Shown: positions 35,624 through 46,406 of the stretch, one piece after another
How positions within the stretch are numbered: the stretch's first letter is position 1
How the letters are laid out: the number at the start of each line of letters is the position of its first letter
Assembly (NCBI GenBank): GCA_963082975.1
Contig: OY720350.1
Location: forward strand, 40,975,851 to 41,039,850
Reading direction: 5' to 3'
DNA from: Labia minor
Lineage: Eukaryota > Arthropoda > Insecta > Dermaptera > Spongiphoridae
Length of the DNA: 64,000 nt
Position numbers and translations under genes: made by a program
Notes under the pieces: model-generated
What the model saw: only the letters and a program-made list of their open reading frames with translations
The model's database searches: none
What the model was told of the DNA's origin: nothing

Positions 35624-35827
35624 CACGGTTTGGACAATAACCAAGGTGACTGACACCATAAAAACAAAACGGGTTACAAATTTATAAATTTTATTTCAGA
35701 TTATTCAAAATACATCCCTTCCTCATTGATACATCTTTCAAATCTTTTGTAAAATAAATTGAAGCATAAATAGAAGTCATTCTTTTGGAGTCCCTTTAGG
35801 GTCACCTTGGTTATTGTCCACACCGTG
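35624..35827 (-). mobile_element. Deleted Tc1/mariner element with transposase C-terminus
   Basis: Ends CACGGTTTGGACAATAACC and GGTTATTGTCCACACCGTG are inverted repeats with one mismatch over 27 bases, flanked by TA on both sides (35622-35623, 35828-35829). On the minus strand FYKRFERCINEEGMYFE and a stop match the usual end of mariner transposases. Only about 200 bases remain, so it is an internal deletion derivative. Confidence 0.85.
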
Positions 35828-35929
35828 TAGACCATCAATATCATGTTTTATTCATTTAACCAGCGGAGGGCTCCAGTAATTTTTTTGGTTGTTTGTTTGT
35901 TTTCAGTTCGGATTGGATATAGAAAAATT

Positions 35930-36230
35930 AAAAAAAATAATTAATTCAATAATTTCTCTATATCCAAATAGAACCGAAAAAAATCGAAAATTAGTGAATA
36001 AGTGAATTAGTCAATAAAACATTACTTAAATGGCTGCACATTTTGACGTTCATAACCAGCTAATCTGTCAAACTTAAACAATCTTTATTTATCTCGTAAA
36101 CTAGAAGAGACCGAAAAATATTGCTTAAGAAAAGTTTCTTTGGAATTAAAAAAAAAAAATTTACTAGCAAATTTTCATCCAAATTCATGACATGACTACT
36201 AATCTGGACAATTATCATGGATTTGATTTC
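35930..36230. repeat. Degraded relative of the 30.3 kb fold-back element
   Basis: It shares AAAATTAGTGAATAAGTGAA, AATAAAACATTACTTAA, CAAACTTAAACAATCTTTAT and AAGAAAAGTTTCTTTGGAATT-like sequence with the element at 30319. Its left arm is replaced by an unrelated short inverted repeat. Confidence 0.65.
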
Positions 36231-36397
36231 ATCTAAGCATTTATAATTTAAAGACAAGTAAATTCCAAATAAATAATTTAGTATCCTAATGATTACATTA
36301 TTTCAGACTTATTACCGATATGAAAACATCCATTTTTGCATTTAGGAACAAATTTTAATTGAAATGTTATGAATTTATGAATATGTTATTACTGATT

Positions 36398-36400
36398 TGA

Positions 36401-36425
<25 letters not shown>
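36398..36425. repeat. (TTA) microsatellite before copy A4
   Basis: A run of ATT units ends exactly where the Helentron-like copy A4 starts. Comparable trinucleotide runs lie at 39382-39410, 50205-50240 and 37560-37578. Confidence 0.9.
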
Positions 36426-36431
<6 letters not shown>

Positions 36432-37039
36432 TAGCCAGAGATAGTATTGCGATCACGAAAATTTTCGATGTTGAGATTTTGATGTTTTTATACGTTTTGA
36501 AGGTTCCTGAATCATTTTCACTAAGGTTGAGAAAAATGTCTGTGTGTGTGTGTGTGTATATGTGTGTGTGTATGTATGTAGGCAAGATTACGCCAAAACG
36601 GTTTGAGCTAGAATGATGAAATTTAGTACATGGACATTATTCAAAATTCATAGTTTTCTATCAACTTTTGAGAAATGTAGCTCAACCGGAAGAGGGTCAT
36701 TACCTACAACGTTTTGATTTTTTTTCCTCTAAAGTGACCGTAAAAATAAAGATATATGTTTGATAATTTTTCACATGATTAATAATTGTATAAAACTGCT
36801 ATATATAGAATTTCAGCTTGATTGATTCGCTGAAATTACCAGAATTAATTTTTTAACACTGCAAATCTCACGCGCCAACACGTGACGTGGTGCCATCAAC
36901 AAAAAGCCAAACATGCGCTGGTTTAATAATTATTATTTATTATTTATAATTTATAATTAATTAAATTTAATTTAAATATAATATATTATGTTATTTAATC
37001 CAATTCAAATTGCGAGATAGTCGAGTGGAGACACTCCAG
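36426..37039 (+). mobile_element. Family A Helentron-like element, copy A4 (in FoxB intron 1)
   Basis: Left end ACTATCTAGCCAGAGATAGT follows a (TTA) run; the right end has GCGAGATAGTCGAGTGGAGACA in two parts: the inverse of the left end, then the terminal hairpin and CTCCAG. The GT microsatellite is longer than in other copies. Confidence 0.85.
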
Positions 37040-37384
37040 CTAATTTTTATAATATGTTCCCTTTACAATTCCAATTTTAAGCATTTTATATTATTATTCT
37101 TACAATAAGTGATAATCTGTATTTATTTAAATTGTTTATATTTGTGATTTTGTATTTTCTATCATATACAATCTCTTCTGTATAGGTAATTTCAGAAAAA
37201 AAACATTTTTTTTTTAAATTATCAATAAAGTAAAGTAATATTTTTTATTTTTATAACTTATTTGATAAGTAAGAGATGTTTTATGAAGGGAAATTAAATA
37301 AAATATATCGAGATATATTTGTTTGATTAATTTGTCTAGCCATCGTATAATTTAATTATCAGTAAACATTAATTTATGTACGTG

Positions 37385-37740
37385 GGTTTTTATTGAATAC
37401 AAAATAAGCATATTAATAAAAAGCATTACCAGGTGTACTATCATTTTATACAGAGAGTACACACTCGTTTCCTGAGATGCTTTCTCTGACGCATTTACTT
37501 GCTTCGGCTACCTGATAAGCCCACTCCTGACTGCTTAGTTGCTGCTCACAGCCCGAATAACAAATAATAATAATAATAGGATAGTAAAAGTGAGAGAGAA
37601 AAAAAATTCTCGGATCGTTTTAGAAGAATTCGTTTTGAAAGCGAGAATTCCCTCCTTCGTTCTTTTAATTATTGGTTTAGTTAACAGATATAATAATAAT
37701 AATAATAATAACAACAAAAACCTTTAATGAATCGATTCAG
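37385..37740. promoter_or_regulatory. Candidate regulatory island in FoxB intron 1
   Basis: Contains TTACCAGGTGTACTATCATT, CCTGAGATGCTTTCTCTGAC, GCTTCGGCTACCTGATAAGC and CGGATCGTTTTAGAAGAATT. Frames of about 60 codons on both strands overlap fully and are chance. Confidence 0.33.
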
Positions 37741-38265
37741 TTCATTTAAATGATATATATATATATATCCTATATATATATATATAGATCAAAAATGATA
37801 ACATTCAAACTATCAAAAAGACAAAGACCATCAGATAGGATTAAAATCAAAATCATTCTATTCAAAAAAAAAAAAAAAAAAAGAAAATAAATAAATAAAG
37901 AACTTCTTTATTTATTATAATCTGATTATTTATCTTTCGATATGAAAGAAGAAATTTTAATTGAATTAATTCTATTAAATAAATTCTTATTAATAAATTA
38001 AAAGAATTTAATAGAAAATGATTATAATTGGTTCCTAATTTTATATAAGTATATGTATGAAATTATTTCATTAAATTGCTACATTAAAATTTGTTTTATA
38101 TTTAGCTATTATAAATTTACTTATATAATATATATCATTAACTATTACAACTTTACTTGTATAAATAGATAAATATTGATAATTGACAAAAATCATTATT
38201 CAGTAAATAATTATCATTAATTTAATGTAATGGAAAATAAATAGATAAATTAATTTAATTGGAAA

Positions 38266-38931
38266 ATAAGTTGACCTGTGGCCAGGTCCGAACCGACCGA
38301 CAGTTTTAAATAAATTAATTTCCAGCTACAGAAACAATTTCAAATAATTTTCATATATCTATTAATGTAATAAAAAACAGATAGGCATAGAACATAAATA
38401 TTTTTAATTTTATTTTATTTATAATATATATGTAAGACCAGGCTGTGACGTCATGAATGGCTGGATGACGTCATATAATTTTAAATCAAGAAAAAACTAA
38501 TAAATATGATTTTCCCGAGGATAAAACCAATACAAAGTGCATGATTCGTGGTGATATATAAAAAAATCTCCTCATGTGAAATTTTGTGTGAAAATAACCC
38601 TTCCCTTATTATCGTCGATCGCTAATACTACCACTTCCGGTTTCCGGATTTGCACCAAAAGTTGATCAATTCATCCCACTAATGCATTAAGTAAATATAC
38701 CAAATTTCATCAAAATCCGTTCAGCCGTTCAGGCTGTACACATCTATACGGACGGACGGACGGACGGACGGACGGACGGACGGACGGACGGACGGACGGA
38801 CGGACAGACATCATGCTAAAAATACTTTTTTCTGTTAAGAAAATGCATGATTCGTGGAGATATGTAAAAATCTCCACATGTGAAATTTGGTGTGAAAACA
38901 ATACCTCCCTTACTATCGTCGGTCGGTAAAA
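38266..38931 (-). mobile_element. Family B Helentron-like element, copy B4 (expanded GGAC run, in FoxB intron 1)
   Basis: A full-length reverse copy with both ends intact. Its GTCC/GGAC microsatellite, two to four units in sister copies, is expanded to about 14 units at 38748-38804. It faces copy B5 head to head. Confidence 0.86.
38748..38804. repeat. (GGAC) microsatellite, about 14 units
   Basis: Uninterrupted ACGG/GGAC repeats inside Helentron-like copy B4. The reverse-strand RPSV-repeat frame over it is an artefact. Confidence 0.95.
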
Positions 38932-39464
38932 AGAATAGATTATTAATAAATTGTATAGTAAAATACATTTAGAAATTAAAATATTTTTTTTTTAATATTA
39001 AATTATTAAGAAGTAAATATTTAGATTTAACTATAGACACTTTTTTTTGAAAAATATATATTATTCTTTACAATTTAACAAATAATTTCAAATTTAACTC
39101 CGTTACTGATTTTTTAAAATTAATTTTCGGCTTTTTATATATTGATTTTAGAGATTTAATCTATTTAATTGGCCAGATTTGATTTTATCACATTATATTT
39201 TAAATTTTTGTAATGTTGGAAGATTTGAAGCTTAAAGTTGAGTATTTAAGCATTTTTCCAAAGAGTTTTGCTTTTAATCTAATTCACAAGTTAAAAATCC
39301 AATTTATATGTTTAATAAATAATTTGTCATAATATTAATACAATATAAAATATTATAATTAATATTTTAGTTTAAATTCAGTATTATTATTATTATTATT
39401 ATTATTATAGAGTTGTTACACTAACTCAGCACAAATGCTGGTTAACTATCCCTATCCCTTTTTT

Positions 39465-40087
39465 ACCGACCGACGATAGTAAGGGAGGTATTGTTTTCAC
39501 ACCAAATTTCACATGTGGAGATTTTTACATATCTCCACGAATCATGCATTTTCTAAACAGAAAAAAGTATTTTTAGCATGATGTCTGTCCGTCTGTCCGT
39601 CCGTATAGATGTGTACAGCCTGAACGGCTCAACCGATTTTGATGAAATTTGGTATATTTACTTAATGCATCAGTGGGATGAATTGATCAACTTTTGGTGC
39701 AATTCCGGAAACCGGAAGTGGTAGTATTAGCGATCGACGATAGGAAGGAAAGGGTTATTTTCACACCAAAGGAGATTTTTTTATATATCACCACGAATCA
39801 TGCATTTTGTATTGGTTTTATCCTCGAAAAAAATCATATTTATTAGTTTTTTCTTGATTTAAAATTATATGACGTCATCCAGCCATGCATGACGTCACAG
39901 CCTGGTCTTGCATATATATTATAAATAAAATAAAATTAAAAATGTTTATATTTATTATTTATGTATCCATATCTGTTTTTTATTACATTAATAGATATAT
40001 GAAAATTATTTGAAATTGTTTCTGTAGCTGGAAATTAATTTATTTCAAACCGTCGGTCGGTTCGGACCTGGCCACAGGTCAACTTAT
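39465..40087 (+). mobile_element. Family B Helentron-like element, copy B5 (reference copy, in FoxB intron 1)
   Basis: Left end ACCGACCGACGATAG after TTTTTT; right end CGTCGGTCGGT followed by GACCTG-GCCA-CAGGTC and AACTTATT. It contains two half-units that both open with GACGATAG-rich sequence and TTTTCACACCAAA, the GATTTTGATGAAATTTGG module, and two GACGTCA palindromes near 39870 and 39890. It has no coding frame. Confidence 0.88.
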
Positions 40088-40379
40088 TATTTTTATTTTT
40101 TTTTTATTGGGATTAGGGTCAATGGGGAGCTGAAGAAGGACTTCACCCTGACCCACAATTATTATTATGTTATTAATAAGAGAAATAAACAAATAAGTAT
40201 TCACACACACACACACACACACATCAAATAAAAATAAATTCGAAAAAATTTTTAAAAGTTGTAAAAAATAAAATCGAAATTAAAATTAATTGATTCTTCA
40301 AATATATCATTATTGGATTATTGATCAATAACATGATTGTAATAATAGCTTTATTCTTAATTCTCTGGATTTAATTATT

Positions 40380-40740
40380 AAAAATCATCTCGCTTAGGGC
40401 ATATCTAGTTATTATTTATTATTCATTATTCCTAAATTCACTCTACATATTTATTAATCAGACTTCGGTTCCAATTTGAAACTGATTAAGAAACGATTGA
40501 AATGAATTTTAACCCCATAATTTAACCCTCCTATTGAACCATCTGTCCTAATTCTATCATAATATACCCCTCAATTCATTATATCTTATCATTTCTATTA
40601 TTATTCCAATTCACAAAACTAGATTCAAATCATAAAAGTGAGTTGATTCATATCTATAAGGTTAGAGGGTTGTATTATTTGATTAGAAAGATGATATTCC
40701 ATCTATAACTCAAACAACCCTGTTATGATAAATACTTTTA
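40380..40740. promoter_or_regulatory. Candidate regulatory island in FoxB intron 1
   Basis: Mixed-composition AT-rich sequence with CAGACTTCGGTTCCAATTTG, TTTAACCCTCCTATTGAACC and AAGGTTAGAGGGTTG. Weak, composition-based. Confidence 0.22.
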
Positions 40741-41854
40741 AATTGATAAAAAGTATTATTATTACAAATGTATATATTACTAAATGAATAGATAAATATA
40801 TATTTAAATAATAATAAAATTTGATTTTTAAATATCTTAATTATATAATTTTTTTTTGAGAATGATTTATTTATTTATTGAACGAATTGATTTATTTTTA
40901 AGTAGTTTTAATTGTTGCAATATATTATTGACATAATTAATTAGATAGTATATTCTTTTTTTTTATTAAAATATATATATCTTATTAATATTGAAAAAAT
41001 TTATTTTTATAATAGTAAATTTTTTATTTTTTTTTAAAAAAATAATAGATTTCCTATAAATTTTTTTTTTTTTTTTTTTTGAGTAAATTTATTAAATTTT
41101 TATTAGAATCAATAATTTCAAATAGTTTTTTTTTATTTAAATTGCTAAGTTTCTATGTAAGTTCTATTTAAGACGAAATTTTATTTATATTATACCTGAA
41201 ATGTAAATAGGTAACAATACAGGTATATCTGTTCAAATTTATGAAAAAAATTCTAATAAATAAATATAAATTTTATATTTTTATAATTTAGAATGGAAAA
41301 AATATGTTTTTTTCTTTTTAAAAGTTGATTATTTTATTTGATATCGATGAATTTAATTGAATAAACATTGATTAAAATATTTCATGTATACAAAATTAAT
41401 CTATTTTATAGCTCGATAATTTATTATAAAAGAATTGAAAGAATAATAAAATTTAAAAGTAAAACAAAAGAAAATTAAACAACTTATTAATCTCAAGGCC
41501 TTAGAAATTTTCACAAATAAATAAATAAATAATCCACAAGTGATAATTATATTAGTGACTGCCTAGTTATTTATTCGGCTTGTTTGTTGTTTGAAAATTA
41601 TATTTGAGATTCGTGCCGATTTTATAATCCTCATCCGCGCCTCACCTTTTGTTTTTTTTTGTTTTTTTTTTGTTTTTTCATTTACGATGAAAAAACCCGA
41701 TAATAATAAAACAAAAACAAAAACTAAAACTTAATCAAGTTTCTTTTCGATTATATTTATAAAAATAAAATAAATAAATAAGTCTAATGACAATAAAAAT
41801 AAAGAAATTAGAAAATCAATTTTTTTTTTTTAATTTATGTTCTTTTAAATTATT
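40741..41854. other. AT-rich gene-free part of FoxB intron 1
   Basis: Includes T/A homopolymers and a weak mixed segment at 41560-41640 (GATTCGTGCCGATTTTATAA; CATCCGCGCCTCACC). No gene seen. Confidence 0.6.
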
Positions 41855-42640
41855 TGAATGGCGATTCGGTAAATCGGGTATTAATATTACCAGCCAAACC
41901 CAATTGTAATAAATAATTAAAAAATTGTAAAATTTTTAAAGTATTTAATAATAAATTGTATAAATTTGTTAAAGGGTCGAGCGATAGCTCGGTGTCCCAG
42001 GTATTGAAATGATAATCAATTTATTTTAATTAATTTGAAACATTTTAGGAAACAAATTTTTAATAGGACATTTTTAGAAATCCAATTTAACGATTATAAT
42101 AAATAATTAAAAAATTGTAAAATTTTTAAAGTATATAAAAATAAATTGTATAAATTTGTTAAAGGGTCGAGCGATAGTTCGGTGTCCCAGGTATATATTT
42201 TATATCAACACGCCTACTTTTCTGTTTGTATGTTATTATTTGAATGGCGATTCGGTGATTCAGGTATTAATATTACTAGCCAAACCCGATTCCAAATTCA
42301 CATCATAGATAATTTATATAAAGAAAAATCGATCTGTTTTGGTTTCAGTCTCGGGAAAATCATCTTTGTTAAATTTTCTTAATTTAAAATAGTAAATTTA
42401 AATGACGTCAGCAAATACAAAAACAAAATATTATAAATATAAATAAAATAAAATTAAAAATATTTATTTTAATAATAGTTTGTAATCAAATTACGAAATA
42501 TATATTATGTTATATCCACAGGCCATACTTTTGTCTTTCTCTGCATTAATAGGTACGTTTGTGGCTGTATGATTTATAAATATTTAATTTTAATTTATGT
42601 TCTTTTAAATTTAAATTATTTGAGCGGTGGTTCGGTGTAT
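41855..42640 (+). repeat. Family C cluster with duplicated right ends
   Basis: A segment of about 100 bases ending GGGTCGAGCGATAGCTCGG and GTGTCCCAGGTAT occurs at 41902-42003 and again at 42093-42196, the second with one change in the hairpin (GTTCGG). From 42230 follows another C piece with GGCGATTCGGTGATTCAGG, GAAAATCATCTTTG and ATGACGTCAGC. An open frame of 78 codons here is chance. Confidence 0.65.
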
Positions 42641-42901
42641 ATAATAGATATTTATAAAAACAAAAAAAATAATATAGAATTTCTTAAATTCATTTAATTG
42701 ATTCAACTATATATGTCGTTTTGATAATTTCTTTATTTTAGATATTTTTATTAGAATAAATATAATAAATAATTCAGTTTATCTTTATCAAATAAAATAT
42801 TCATAAATAAACATAATCAAATGAATAATTATTCCATCCAATTTATTAAAAAGACAAAATTCATTTTAATTTTATTATATAATAATATTTAATTAAATAA
42901 A

Positions 42902-43136
42902 GAGCTACATGATGAGAGGTAGCATAGCATGGTCATGGGTTCAAGTCCCGGCGTGGTAAGGGAATTTCTCTAGCTGGGATCAATGGGACGGAGTCAACCC
43001 AGCCTCCGGGATCAATATTGGGTAGCAATTTGATAAAAAGTAGCGCCCCGATCAAGAAAATGAAGGTAAAGGCTAATAGGACCCGTTCTACCGATTACAT
43101 TACACCTAATAGGTGTTGTCCTTGCGTAGATTTTGT
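42902..43136 (+). mobile_element. tRNA-derived SINE, family D, copy D2
   Basis: A box-like GGTAGCATAGCATGG at 42918 and B box GGTTCAAGTCC at 42937 begin the copy; the body AGCTGGGATCAATGGGACGG and the tail GTTGTCCTTGCGTAGA follow. The extreme 3' end is missing. Confidence 0.85.
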
Positions 43137-43779
43137 TTTAAATTAAATAATAAAAGAAAAAATGATTTTCTAGATTTATTTATATTTTTTATTATATAAA
43201 TATATTACAATTTTTTTTTAGTTTATATTTCAATTCATATTTCATATTAAAATAGAATTTTCTAATATTTAGATTTTTTTTCAAAATAGAATATATCCAC
43301 TACATTATCTTTATAAATATTAATTTATGAAATCGTAAAAAAAAAATATTTTATTAAAATTTTTATTAATCATTTTCATGAACCGTGTAAGGATTTTAAA
43401 TAAAAAAGGAATTTTAATTTTCAAAATATAAATAATTATATTTAAATTTGGATACTTTATATATAAAATAATATGAGAGAAATGTTGAGAATTGAATTCA
43501 AATATCTTGATTTAAAATCCTGGTAAATCATTTTGGATAAAGTGCTTTTTATTTTTTCTATTAAATCTTTAAATCATGTTGTTTTTTAAGAAAATTTCTA
43601 TTAAATATAAATATATATATGTATATTATCTTTTTTTTTTTTGTTATTGTTAATATTTTTTTACTTTTTATTCAGATCATAATATCCGTTTGAAGATTTT
43701 TGACTGGACGTCACTTACATTTTATTATCTAATTTAAAAATCAATCTATTTTTTTATTCCTTTCAATTTTTCACACTAT

Positions 43780-44400
43780 TTTTCTACCCAATTTATATTT
43801 TTGGAGTGAGGAGATTATAATTAATAATAAAAATGGGTGACCGATTTTTCGATGTACCGTATAAAAGAGGTAATCTACGAAGGCAGTCAGAGAGGGAAAA
43901 AAACGAATAGCTTTGAAGGGATCCCGAGCAAGACAACAACAACAACAACAACACTCTTCTCGCCTCTTGATACAAAAAGAGAGGCTGTGGCAAGTGTAAA
44001 AGAGGGATGAGGAGGGGGCTCAGCCACCCCAGGGGGGCCCTCTAAAAAAGAGTCGGGAAAGGAATTTGGACGGAGGCTGTCTTTTTAGTCGATGCCGCTT
44101 TGCCAAGGTAAAATAATCACAGAGAAGCGAGAGAAACACGAAACTAGAAAAATGGGTCTCTAATAGCTCAGGAGCGAAATTAGGTCCAATATTAACGATC
44201 GCAACATTATCATCACCAATCGGGATGAAAGATCGAAAAGACAACCACAAACAACGACGGATTTATTAAATTTATTATCTTCTGTCGGACTCCTGGTGTT
44301 TTCAGGTGTTAAACGAAAAGGGTATTCCAGCCGTTTGTCATTCAATTGCAGGCAGGTGAAAATATCATCCAAAAAAACAACAATAACAAAAAAAAAATCA
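43780..44400. promoter_or_regulatory. Largest candidate regulatory island in FoxB intron 1
   Basis: About 600 bases of balanced composition with a CAA repeat, GGCTCAGCCACCCCAGGGGG, AGTCGATGCCGCTTTGCC, CTGGTGTTTTCAGGTGTT and TTCAATTGCAGGCAGGTG. Overlapping minus-strand frames shift against each other and show no domain. It is 4.3 kb downstream of exon 1, a usual place for enhancers of developmental genes. Confidence 0.4.
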
Positions 44401-44509
44401 ACAAAGGCATACGAATAGCAAAACATTATACTTTTTAAAATTTTTTTTAATAAATCTAAATATATAAAATCGTGGATATATCAATTGTAAAGTCGCCTCT
44501 TGATAAACT

Positions 44510-44665
44510 AAGGAAAAGGGTAGACAATGTAAAAGGAAATTTGAGGGAGTTGGGAAAGAATTGAAGCTCGATGGAGGTAGCTTAGACACAGTTGGGGGAA
44601 TTAGGTTGCTGCTACCAAGAACTTTCAAGATCCGAAGGGCAAATAAACAAACAAATAAGCAATAA
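44510..44665 (+). pseudogene. LINE 3' end fragment
   Basis: GGTAGCTTAGACACAGTTGG, TAGGTTGCTGCTACCAAGA and ACTTTCAAGATCCGAAG match the 3' end of the LINE family, followed by an (AAACA) tail. Confidence 0.6.
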
Positions 44666-45049
44666 GCAAACAAATTCAAATATTCTAATTTTTAAATTTA
44701 TATACAATTTAATATTATTTTTTAATAAAACATCATATCAAATAAGAGAATTTATTAAAAATTAAAAATAAGAAAATATAAACATCTCCTTTTTATCATT
44801 TGTCTAAAAAATCATATTTTAATTTTTATATAACCAAGAAATCATTTTGTCACTTAAAATATAGTTGTAATTAATAATTGAAACAAAAACAAAATATAAT
44901 ATAATTTAGTCATTTTAATTGACGTTTTGAAAAAATTTTTGTATTCATAAAACATTAAAAAAAAACACTGAAAACATTCAAGATTATATGAATAAATAAT
45001 TTTAATTTTGATCTCATAATTGGATTTTCATTTTCAAGTAAGTAAGATA

Positions 45050-45165
45050 TTATTATGGGTGGATTCACAATGTATGAAGGGACACTTCTAGAAATGTGGA
45101 TGTTGCGGCCAAGAACTTTCGACTACCATAGAATTTCTGAGAAGCCATTTACAAACAAACAAACA
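45050..45165 (+). pseudogene. LINE 3' end fragment
   Basis: GGACACTTCTAGAAATGTGG, TTGCGGCCAAGAACTTTCGA and a short AACA-repeat tail fit the same LINE 3' end. Diverged. Confidence 0.5.
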
Positions 45166-45347
45166 ATTTTAGCTAGCATAATAAGATAAGATAATAATTT
45201 TAACCTATTATAAAATTGTAATTTAAAATAAATAACCAGAATTTTTTGGGAAATATTGTTAACAAATATTTAAAGAAAATAATCTATATTCGGTATTGAA
45301 TTAATTTTTATAGCTTTCTATCTATCTATCTATTATCTTACTTTGTA

Positions 45348-45392
45348 CGTTCTACGCATGGACAACGCCTATGAAGTCGGTTATATCAAATA
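45348..45392 (-). mobile_element. SINE family D tail fragment (D5)
   Basis: TTTGTACGTTCTACGCATGG and the following GACAACGCCTATGAAGTCGG match the 3' end of family D in reverse. The rest is absent. Confidence 0.7.
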
Positions 45393-45815
45393 ATTAATCT
45401 GAAAATGAATAAAAAAATATGAATATTAATGGATTTTCTTACTAGTATTTGAAGAGTATATTTGAAATGCAATTTATTAATAATTCTTTTATTTATCAAT
45501 TTGAAAATGGTGGATATTGTTCCTCAGGAATGTTTCGAGAGTTTATAGAAAAGCACACGGAGATTTCATTTTAATTCACTGGAGCAGACACATCAGAATA
45601 CATGAAAATAAAAAAGTAAGACAATCATTGGCTACCTTACTAAATGTTGCTAATTGATACCAATGCATGGCTAACTTTAGAACTTCTTTTGGTAATTAAT
45701 TAGATGATATTTTTGATAATAACATATACTATAGTTATCATGAAGAATTACACGCTCTCTATGCATTCTCAAATATAATTAAAATTATAAAATTGATAAG
45801 ATTTACAAAAAAAAA

Positions 45816-46090
45816 CCTCTGACTTTTGTACGTATTACGCAAGGATAACGCTTATCAAGTCGTTTATATCAAATAGGTGTTCTATGATCAGTAGAACGGG
45901 TCCTATCAACCTTTACCTTAATTTTCTTGATCGGAGGCGCTATCAAGTAGCTTTCCCAATTTTGATCCCGGAGGCTAGGTTGGGACTCCGTCCCATCGAC
46001 CCCAGCTAGAGAAATCCCCATGCCAGGCCCGGGACTTGAACCCGGAGCCATGTGAGGCAGCTTCGTTATCTTTTCACCCTGTGGCACCTC
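45816..46090 (-). mobile_element. tRNA-derived SINE, family D, copy D3
   Basis: A reversed copy with tail CCTCTGACTTTTGTACG at the left after an A run, body, and B box sequence GGACTTGAACCC on the plus strand. A (CTAT) microsatellite abuts its head side. Confidence 0.85.
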
Positions 46091-46371
46091 TATCTATCTA
46101 TCTATCTATATATATATATAATATATATACATATATATTAATCTATATAAATATGTATTTCCTTCTTTTGAAAAGTTGTCTTCAAAAGTACTTAAGTAAT
46201 GATTCTATTCATTGATCAATCAAAATATTACTTACTATAATTACTAATTCAAATGATCAATCATTACCATCGTCATCACCATCATTATCATTTCAATGAG
46301 AATAAATAAATATTTCTTGTTTTATTTTGTAAATTATTTAAATAAAATATTTTTATTACAAGATATAACTG

Positions 46372-46406
<35 letters not shown>

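Noticed and set aside
38748-38804. CRISPR array
   Set aside because: The direct repeats are a simple tetranucleotide run without spacers, and the DNA is eukaryotic.
38710-38901. RPSV tetrapeptide-repeat protein on the minus strand
   Set aside because: It is the translation of the GGAC microsatellite in a Helentron-like copy.
43793-44679. Four staggered minus-strand frames suggesting a decayed gene
   Set aside because: They do not match any family, and part of the stretch is a LINE tail. The rest is better seen as non-coding.
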